Shown here: positions 53,982 through 59,130 of the stretch, one piece after another
How positions within the stretch are numbered: position 1 is the stretch's first letter
How the letters are laid out: each line of letters begins with the position of its first letter
Assembly (NCBI RefSeq): GCF_017377745.1
Contig: NZ_JAFVMG010000017.1
Location: forward strand, 1-59,130
Source of the DNA: Acetobacter suratthaniensis
Lineage (GTDB): Bacteria > Pseudomonadota > Alphaproteobacteria > Acetobacterales > Acetobacteraceae
Direction of reading: 5' to 3'
DNA: 59,130 nucleotides
Program-made: the position numbers and the translations under genes
The notes under the pieces: model-generated
Seen by the model: the letters and a program-made list of their open reading frames with translations, nothing else
Database searches by the model: none
What the model was told of the DNA's origin: nothing

Positions 53982-54836
53982 ATGCTGAACGCTGCCAATG
54001 ACTGGATCACATCCCATAAAATCCCGCTGGGTCTGTGGATGTCGGATCTTGTCGATCTAGTCCGAATTCATTGCACAGGCCTGCTGGATATCATCAGCGG
54101 CAGTATTACCTGGGGGGTGGATTCCTTCACGGCCATGCTACAGGCCGCGCCCCCCATCTTGCTGATCGTTCTGGCCGTTGCAGGCACCGCCGCGCTCAAG
54201 CGTCGGTTTCTGGCCCCTACTCTGGTGGGGGTTGGGCTGCTGTTCATCCTCAATCAGGGGTATTGGGATGATACGATGGCCACGCTATCGCTCATCCTGT
54301 TTTCCACCCTCATTTCCATGCTGATCGGCGTGCCGCTTGGCATTGCCGCCGCCCATCGCCCCTGGCTGGATAAAGCCATGCACCCGCTGCTGGATCTGAT
54401 GCAGACACTGCCGACCTTTGTCTATCTGATCCCCACCCTGATCCTGTTCGGTCTGGGAACGGTGCCGGGGCTTATTTCCACCATTATTTTCGCCATTCCC
54501 GCCCCTATCCGCATGACGGAAATGGGTATTGCCTCAGTTTCCAAAACCTTTCTGGAAGCCGGTGAGGCCTTTGGCGCAACTCCCCGCCAGCTTTTGTGGA
54601 AGATCGAACTCCCCGCAGCCCTGCCCATGATCCGCGCCGGACTGACACAGTGCATCATGCTCAGCCTGTCAATGGTGGTTATCGCAGCGCTTGTCGGCGC
54701 GGGTGGTCTGGGTGTGCCAGTGGTGCGGGCACTCAACACCGTTCAGGTAGATGTCGGGTTCGAAGCGGGCTTCGCCATCGTTATTCTGGCCATTATCCTC
54801 GATCGTGTCTGCCGCTCTGGAGACTCCGGACAATGA
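53982..54836 (+). CDS. choW: Choline ABC transporter, permease
   Basis: 284 residues. A BPD_transp_1 inner-membrane protein with about six helices. The EAA loop that contacts the ATPase is seen at SKTFLEAGEAFGATPRQLLWKIELPAALP in outline, with the conserved EA---GA spacing. The N-terminal 40 residues precede the first helix. It starts 18 bases after choX and its stop overlaps the ATG of choV as ATGA. Confidence 0.92.
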   Translation: MLNAANDWITSHKIPLGLWMSDLVDLVRIHCTGLLDIISGSITWGVDSFTAMLQAAPPILLIVLAVAGTAALKRRFLAPTLVGVGLLFILNQGYWDDTMATLSLILFSTLISMLIGVPLGIAAAHRPWLDKAMHPLLDLMQTLPTFVYLIPTLILFGLGTVPGLISTIIFAIPAPIRMTEMGIASVSKTFLEAGEAFGATPRQLLWKIELPAALPMIRAGLTQCIMLSLSMVVIAALVGAGGLGVPVVRALNTVQVDVGFEAGFAIVILAIILDRVCRSGDSGQ

Positions 54837-56020
54837 ACTCTGCCCTGTCCTTCCGCCATGTCGATATCATGTTCCCCTCCCGCAAGGGGGGCGGACTGGT
54901 GGACAAAGCTATTGCGCTGGCCCGTGAGGGGAAAAGCCGGGCTGAAATTCTCGAAGCAACCGGTGTGGTGCTTGGTGTGTCCGATGCCAATCTTGAAGTC
55001 GAACGCGGCAAGATCAGCGTGCTGATGGGGCTATCAGGCTCCGGCAAGTCCACCCTGCTGCGTGCTGCCAACCGGCTGAACAAGACAGTGAATGGCGAAG
55101 TGCTGATCGGCAATGGCGTGGCGCATGTCGATATTGCCGCCTGCAACGAGGATACCCTGCGCGACCTGCGCAAAACACGCATTGCCATGGTGTTCCAGCA
55201 GTTCGCCATCCTTCCGTGGCGAACCGTACGAGAAAATGTAGGATTGGGACTGGAACTACGCGACATTGCGCCCGCCATCCGCCGTGAAATGGTTGACGAA
55301 AAACTCGAACTGGTCGGGCTGGACAAATGGGCGGATGCCAACGTCAAATCGCTCTCTGGCGGCATGCAGCAGCGCGTTGGTCTGGCCCGCGCCTTTGCCA
55401 CCGATGCCGATATTCTGCTTATGGATGAGCCATTTTCCGCCCTTGATCCGCTAATCCGCCGCAAATTGCAGGATGAGCTGATGATGCTGCAGAAAAAGCT
55501 CAAAAAGACGATCCTCTTTGTCAGCCATGATATTGATGAAGCCATGAAAATTGGCAACCAGATCACCATCATGAAAGAAGGCCGTATCGTTCAGACCGGC
55601 ACACCGCAGGAAATTGTCGCGACACCGGCCAACGATTATGTACGCGATTTTATCAGCCATATGAATCCGCTGCCCATTCTCAGTGCAGGCTCTTTCATGA
55701 AACCCCTGGCAGCCGATCTGTCAGACCTGACCCTCGCCGGGACCGGCCCTTACCGACTTGATCACGCGACTGGTCGGCTGGTCAGCGATACACGCAGCTT
55801 TTCCACACTCTTTTTGGAAGCGGGGCATCCTGCCCCACAGTCTGTGCCAGAAGACTGTATCCTGTGCGTGCCGGAAATGACATCACTCAGCGACATCGCG
55901 ACCTTGAGCCAGCACAGCCCATGGCCGCTGCTCGTACATAACGGCAACACAATTACCGGCCTGTGCGATGAACGCAGCATTATTAGCGCAGTCGTACAGG
56001 TAAGCCGGGACGCAGCATAA
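54833..56020 (+). CDS. choV: Choline ABC transporter, ATP-binding protein
   Basis: 395 residues from the ATG at 54833, which overlaps the choW stop. An OpuAA/ProV-type ATPase: Walker A GLSGSGKST, Q-loop FQQFAILPWRTV, signature LSGGMQQRVGLARA, Walker B ILLMDEPFSALDP and the H-loop FVSHDIDEAM. An N-terminal helix precedes the ATPase domain as in the OpuA family. The C-terminal 100 residues form a weakly conserved CBS-like region, which in OpuA relatives senses ionic strength. It powers choline uptake with ChoXW. A strong terminator follows. Confidence 0.94.
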   Translation: MNSALSFRHVDIMFPSRKGGGLVDKAIALAREGKSRAEILEATGVVLGVSDANLEVERGKISVLMGLSGSGKSTLLRAANRLNKTVNGEVLIGNGVAHVDIAACNEDTLRDLRKTRIAMVFQQFAILPWRTVRENVGLGLELRDIAPAIRREMVDEKLELVGLDKWADANVKSLSGGMQQRVGLARAFATDADILLMDEPFSALDPLIRRKLQDELMMLQKKLKKTILFVSHDIDEAMKIGNQITIMKEGRIVQTGTPQEIVATPANDYVRDFISHMNPLPILSAGSFMKPLAADLSDLTLAGTGPYRLDHATGRLVSDTRSFSTLFLEAGHPAPQSVPEDCILCVPEMTSLSDIATLSQHSPWPLLVHNGNTITGLCDERSIISAVVQVSRDAA

Positions 56021-56064
56021 AAAAACCTGCGAGATAAAAGCTCATACCCTCCCTCAGAAACAAT

Positions 56065-56096
56065 AAAGGCCGGTGCATCTGCACCGGCCTTTTGTT
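56065..56096. terminator. Bidirectional terminator between choV and purU
   Basis: GGCCGGTGC (56068-56076) pairs with GCACCGGCC (56081-56089) around ATCT, flanked by AAA on the left and TTTTGTTTT on the right. It serves choV and, less strongly, the convergent purU. Confidence 0.9.
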
Positions 56097-56123
56097 TTAT
56101 ACCCAGATCACTCAGAAAAACCT

Positions 56124-56996
56124 TTAATCTGGAAAAACCACCGTTCTGTCATCATTCAGGAAAACACGACCATCCAGATGATAGCGCACGGCACGGGCCA
56201 GAACGCGGCGCTCTATATCACGCCCCTTGCGCACCAGATCCTCAATCGTATCAGTATGGGTAATCTGCTCAATATCCTGTTCGATAATCGGCCCTTCATC
56301 CAGATCTGTCGTAACGTAATGCGCGGTAGCCCCTATCAGTTTCACCCCGCGCAGGCTTGCCTGTCGGTATGGCTCCTGCCCCCGGAACCCCGGCAGAAAA
56401 GAGCGATGGATATTGATACAGCGCCCCTCCACATCCCTGACAAAACGATCAGAAAATACCTGCATATAACGGGCGAGAACGAGCAATTCCGCACCACTAT
56501 CTTCCATAACAGCCCGGAGCGCATCTTCCTGCCCGTCTCGTCCTTCATCCGTCACAGGCAAGTGGTGGAACGGAATATCTCCCAGATGCACACGCCCACA
56601 GGCTACAGAGAGCGGATGGTTGGAGACAATACCCACAGGCTGCATCATGGGTAGTTCACCATTGCGCCAGCGATAGAGCAGGTCATTCAGACAATGATCA
56701 AAACGTGAGGTCATGATCAGGGTTCGAACAGGCTGCTGGCGCTCACGCAACTGATGATATGCCCCTAACCTGCCCGCAACACTGTCGAGCCTCCTGGATA
56801 ACAGGGGCATATCCGCCGCACGCACGGTGCAGGCCATACGCATGAAGTAGCGATCCTGCATACGGTCATTGAACTGATTGATATCCTTGATATCACCATC
56901 ACATTCCACAACAGCCTGTGAAAATGCTGCAATAATACCCGGTCTGCTCTGGCATTTTACCGTAATAACAGCAGCCTGTGTCATATCAACTGACAT
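56124..56996 (-). CDS. purU: Formyltetrahydrofolate deformylase
   Basis: 290 residues from the ATG at 56996, which overlaps the end of the upstream regulator gene by 11 bases; the ATG at 56984 is nearly as good. PurU hydrolyses 10-formyl-THF to formate and THF and so balances the one-carbon pool. An ACT domain lies at about 5-85 (VKCQSRPGIIAAFSQ). The formyltransferase domain follows with VGIVSNHP, INIHRSFLPGFRG (catalytic Asn and His) and GATAHYVTTDLDEGPII (catalytic Asp). In pseudomonads purU belongs to betaine catabolism, where demethylation produces excess one-carbon units, which fits this setting. Confidence 0.94.
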   Translation of the reverse strand: MSVDMTQAAVITVKCQSRPGIIAAFSQAVVECDGDIKDINQFNDRMQDRYFMRMACTVRAADMPLLSRRLDSVAGRLGAYHQLRERQQPVRTLIMTSRFDHCLNDLLYRWRNGELPMMQPVGIVSNHPLSVACGRVHLGDIPFHHLPVTDEGRDGQEDALRAVMEDSGAELLVLARYMQVFSDRFVRDVEGRCINIHRSFLPGFRGQEPYRQASLRGVKLIGATAHYVTTDLDEGPIIEQDIEQITHTDTIEDLVRKGRDIERRVLARAVRYHLDGRVFLNDDRTVVFPD

Positions 56997-58071
56997 GTTC
57001 CATCTCTTCAAAAAGCCTGACACCCGCATAATTGTCATTAAAGAGAGCCGGTTCGGCATAACTGCCGCCAGCTGCCATCAGACGTAGCTCCGTTGGTGTC
57101 AGACCAAAACGGGCCTTGAACTGGCGTGAAAAATGCGCACAATCGGAAAAACCTGTTTCTATGGCTATTTCCGTAATCGACATATCGCCTTGCTTAAGCA
57201 GGGCTCGCGCATAACGCAGCCGAATCAATCGGTAAAAATCAGTTGGTTTCATACCAATTTCTGTCTGGAATAGCCGCACAAGATGCCGGGGGGACAGCCC
57301 GAGCTGCTCGGCAATGACCCCGATAGCCACGGGCTCATTCATGTTCTGCTCCATAGCCATGGCCGCGCGCTTAACATGCGGGTTAGCGGTCAGCCTGATT
57401 TCACCCATAAGAGGCGGAGTGGGTTGGAGTAAGTTTTGCTGCCGCACGGCCTGACGCTCCAGCAGCAGAACATGGCTGGCCTTCTGCGCCGTGGATTTAC
57501 CAAAATGCTTTTCCAGAAGATAGCTGGCCATATCCGCCGTACCCGCCCCACCGGAGCAGGAAATACGGCTGCGATCAGCAACAAAAAGACGATCACTACT
57601 CACATTATGCTCAGGAAATTCTTCCATGAAATCCTGACGATGGTACCAGCTTACGCAGCACAGCCTGTTTTTCATCACCCCGGCGCGACAGAGCACAAAT
57701 ACCCCCGTACAAACACCCACGAGCGCCACACCCTGTGCAGCCGCCTGCCGGAGATAGGCAAGCGTTTGCTCTCCCACCTGCTCACGCCCCTGCAAAAGAC
57801 CACCCACAACGATAATATAATCAAATTCAGCTGGTGGTAGCAGCCCCGCATCCCGGCTGACAGGAATTCCGCAACTGGAGCGCACAGGTTCAGGCTGTTC
57901 AGCAATAATCCTCCACTGGCAGCGGATCGGACGGCTGTTATCGTTACGGTCGGCGGCAAGGCGCAGATGATCAACCAGAAGAGCAAATGCCGAAAGCGTG
58001 AATTGTCTGGCCAGAATAATCCCAACCCGCAGATTGGGCGTTTTATCGGTTACGGGAGTTGTGCTGCGCAT
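56986..58071 (-). CDS. GlxA/GbdR-type AraC-family regulator with a DJ-1/PfpI domain
   Basis: 361 residues from the ATG at 58071; a TTG at 58098 would add nine. The first 200 residues are a class-I glutamine-amidotransferase-like DJ-1/PfpI domain with the elbow VGVCTGVFVL. The C-terminal 100 hold two helix-turn-helix units (IAEQLGLSPRHLVRLFQ and IAIETGFSDCAHFSRQFKARFG). GbdR, which senses glycine betaine and dimethylglycine, has this architecture. Being next to purU and the choline genes, a GbdR-like role is a reasonable inference. Its end overlaps the start of purU, so the two are one transcript. Confidence 0.85.
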   Translation of the reverse strand: MRSTTPVTDKTPNLRVGIILARQFTLSAFALLVDHLRLAADRNDNSRPIRCQWRIIAEQPEPVRSSCGIPVSRDAGLLPPAEFDYIIVVGGLLQGREQVGEQTLAYLRQAAAQGVALVGVCTGVFVLCRAGVMKNRLCCVSWYHRQDFMEEFPEHNVSSDRLFVADRSRISCSGGAGTADMASYLLEKHFGKSTAQKASHVLLLERQAVRQQNLLQPTPPLMGEIRLTANPHVKRAAMAMEQNMNEPVAIGVIAEQLGLSPRHLVRLFQTEIGMKPTDFYRLIRLRYARALLKQGDMSITEIAIETGFSDCAHFSRQFKARFGLTPTELRLMAAGGSYAEPALFNDNYAGVRLFEEMEHVS

Positions 58072-58216
58072 AACCTGTCCCCCATCCTGCTCCGCCAAAT
58101 TGGCGGAGCGTCAACATATCCTGCCGGGTATGTCTGATATGTTCAAGGATGGAACTTTTATACCGGCCCTGTTTTCGTCAATGCGACATTTTTTTACATT
58201 TGCGCACAATAAAGCC

Positions 58217-58627
58217 TTAGGCGGAAACCTGCTTCAGCCAGTCTTCCAGATTATAATAATTCGTGATCCGGCTCACCTTGCCATCGCGCACTTCAAAAAA
58301 TGCACCCGCAGGTAGAATGTAAGTCTGCCCCTTTGCTTCCGGCAGGCCTTCATCAGTATTCAGATACGTCCCATGCACGATAAACTCGGCAGCGGCCCGG
58401 CTGCCGCTTTCATTTGCCATGATCGCAATATCCTTGAGCTGCTCGGCATAGGAACGATCCATACGCTCAAGAAAACGCCTGAAAGTATCACGTCCGATCT
58501 CGCGACCGCCCTGATTGATGTCGTGAATGACATCATCCGTCAAAAGTTCAAGAAACCCTTCACGGTCTCCAGCATTGAACGCGGCATAATAACGGCCGAC
58601 CAGATCAAGTGTATCCTGCTGTGCCAT
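58217..58627 (-). CDS. NTF2-fold, ketosteroid-isomerase-related protein
   Basis: 136 residues from the ATG at 58627; the open frame runs on into glyA but the domain starts here (MAQQDTLDLVGRYYAAFNAGD). It is a SnoaL/KSI-like cone-shaped fold: FLELLTDDVIHDINQGG, AEFIVHGTYLNTDEG, and a terminal VRDGKVSRITNYYNLEDWLKQ. No catalytic residues can be assigned with certainty. It lies between glyA and the GbdR-type gene on the same strand. A link with betaine or one-carbon metabolism is only suggested by position. Confidence 0.8.
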   Translation of the reverse strand: MAQQDTLDLVGRYYAAFNAGDREGFLELLTDDVIHDINQGGREIGRDTFRRFLERMDRSYAEQLKDIAIMANESGSRAAAEFIVHGTYLNTDEGLPEAKGQTYILPAGAFFEVRDGKVSRITNYYNLEDWLKQVSA

Positions 58628-58769
58628 ATCAACTGTTCTCCCTGTCTGGCTTTGCCGCTCTTGCGGGCAATCCCGACATACCATGGTCATGACCGGATAA
58701 AACCGCGCAACGGCCCGCCTTACCATTACAGCACTGCGGGGTCTTGCACGGTTTTTCTTTCCAGAATCG

Positions 58770-59130
58770 TTATCGTTTATAGATCGGGAACTGCGCGCAA
58801 AGAGCTTTGACGCGGGCATGCACCGCCTGCTCCACGCTCGCATCGCCCTCACCACCGGAGGCGGCGAGTGCGCTCAGCACTTCATCAATCATCTCGCCAA
58901 TCTGGCGGAACTCGGCTTCACGGAAACCACGGGCTGTCGCCGCCGGGCTGCCAAGGCGCACGCCAGACGTAATCGCGGGCTTTTCCGGGTCAAACGGAAT
59001 GGCATTCTTGTTGGCCGTAATGCCAGCACGTTCCAGCGCGTGTTCCGCTGCCTTGCCCGTCACCTTCTTGGGCCGCAGATCAACCAGAAGCAGGTGCGAG
59101 TCCGTGCCACCCGTCACGATGTCGAAGCCG
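58770..59130 (-). CDS. glyA: Serine hydroxymethyltransferase, C-terminal part (partial)
   Basis: The last 119 residues are in the window; the gene continues past the right edge. The segment [19 protein letters not shown] is the diagnostic C-domain start of SHMT, followed by [16 protein letters not shown] and [15 protein letters not shown], which hold folate- and PLP-site residues. GlyA interconverts serine and glycine with THF/methylene-THF. This may be the housekeeping copy; its place near purU and the choline genes recalls pseudomonad betaine clusters. A 142-base spacer with no clear terminator separates it from the NTF2-fold gene. Confidence 0.95.
   Translation of the reverse strand, partial: GFDIVTGGTDSHLLLVDLRPKKVTGKAAEHALERAGITANKNAIPFDPEKPAITSGVRLGSPAATARGFREAEFRQIGEMIDEVLSALAASGGEGDASVEQAVHARVKALCAQFPIYKR

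Overview
The window is about 59 kb of chromosome from an alphaproteobacterium, most likely an acetic acid bacterium (Acetobacteraceae, Acetobacter or a close relative). The basis is the hopanoid side-chain genes directly behind the end of dxs, the 184-residue dCTP deaminase, a short-chain-fatty-acid regulator beside a 2-methylcitrate operon, and moderately high-GC coding with dense operons. These assignments come from protein motifs read by eye; no database search was run. I see no tRNA, rRNA, CRISPR array, insertion sequence or prophage.

Layout. (1) 1-4.7 kb: end of dxs, then hpnM, hpnI, hpnJ and, behind a strong terminator, hpnK. HpnI, HpnK and HpnJ together build the cyclitol-ether head group of composite hopanoids. 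(2) 5-9.7 kb: an OprB-type porin, a MarC protein, a small basic protein overlapping dcd, and murA. (3) 9.8-14.3 kb: a minus-strand set of class-III PLP enzyme, small-molecule kinase and SDR, divergent from an AraC-type regulator. (4) 14.3-22.4 kb: glcDEF followed by lutABC, divergent from a LysR gene; these oxidise 2-hydroxy acids (glycolate, lactate). (5) 22.4-30 kb: housekeeping genes rlmH, rsfS, nadD, proA, ychF, pth, rplY and, divergently, aspS. (6) 30-38.6 kb: a less conserved, partly AT-rich stretch with a MASE1-PAS-GGDEF cyclase, an EipB-like envelope protein, a ClpP-fold exported protein, two proteins of unknown family, an M29 aminopeptidase and a DUF1643 protein. (7) 38.6-45.9 kb: acsA, prpB, prpC and prpD, divergent from an ScfR/PrpR/RamB-type regulator, for propionate and acetate use. 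(8) 45.9-49.6 kb: a strongly structured intergenic element, a YfdX protein, a secreted nuclease whose signal peptide is encoded by a hexanucleotide repeat, a PiuC dioxygenase with a Fur-like box, and a Pro-tRNA deacylase-like protein. (9) 49.6-59.1 kb: betA and betB divergent from a choline ABC transporter (choXWV), then purU, a GbdR/GlxA-type regulator, an NTF2-fold protein and the end of glyA.

How they work together: regions 4 and 7 supply routes from organic acids into central metabolism. Region 9 imports choline and oxidises it to glycine betaine. purU and glyA fit the one-carbon side of betaine breakdown, although no demethylase is in the window. The points most worth a second look are the pseudoknot-forming intergenic element at 45.90-46.07 kb, the probable AUA start of rsfS, the TTTGCAAA operator at the prp divergence, the kinase/PLP-enzyme module, and the unassigned exported proteins at 33-36 kb.
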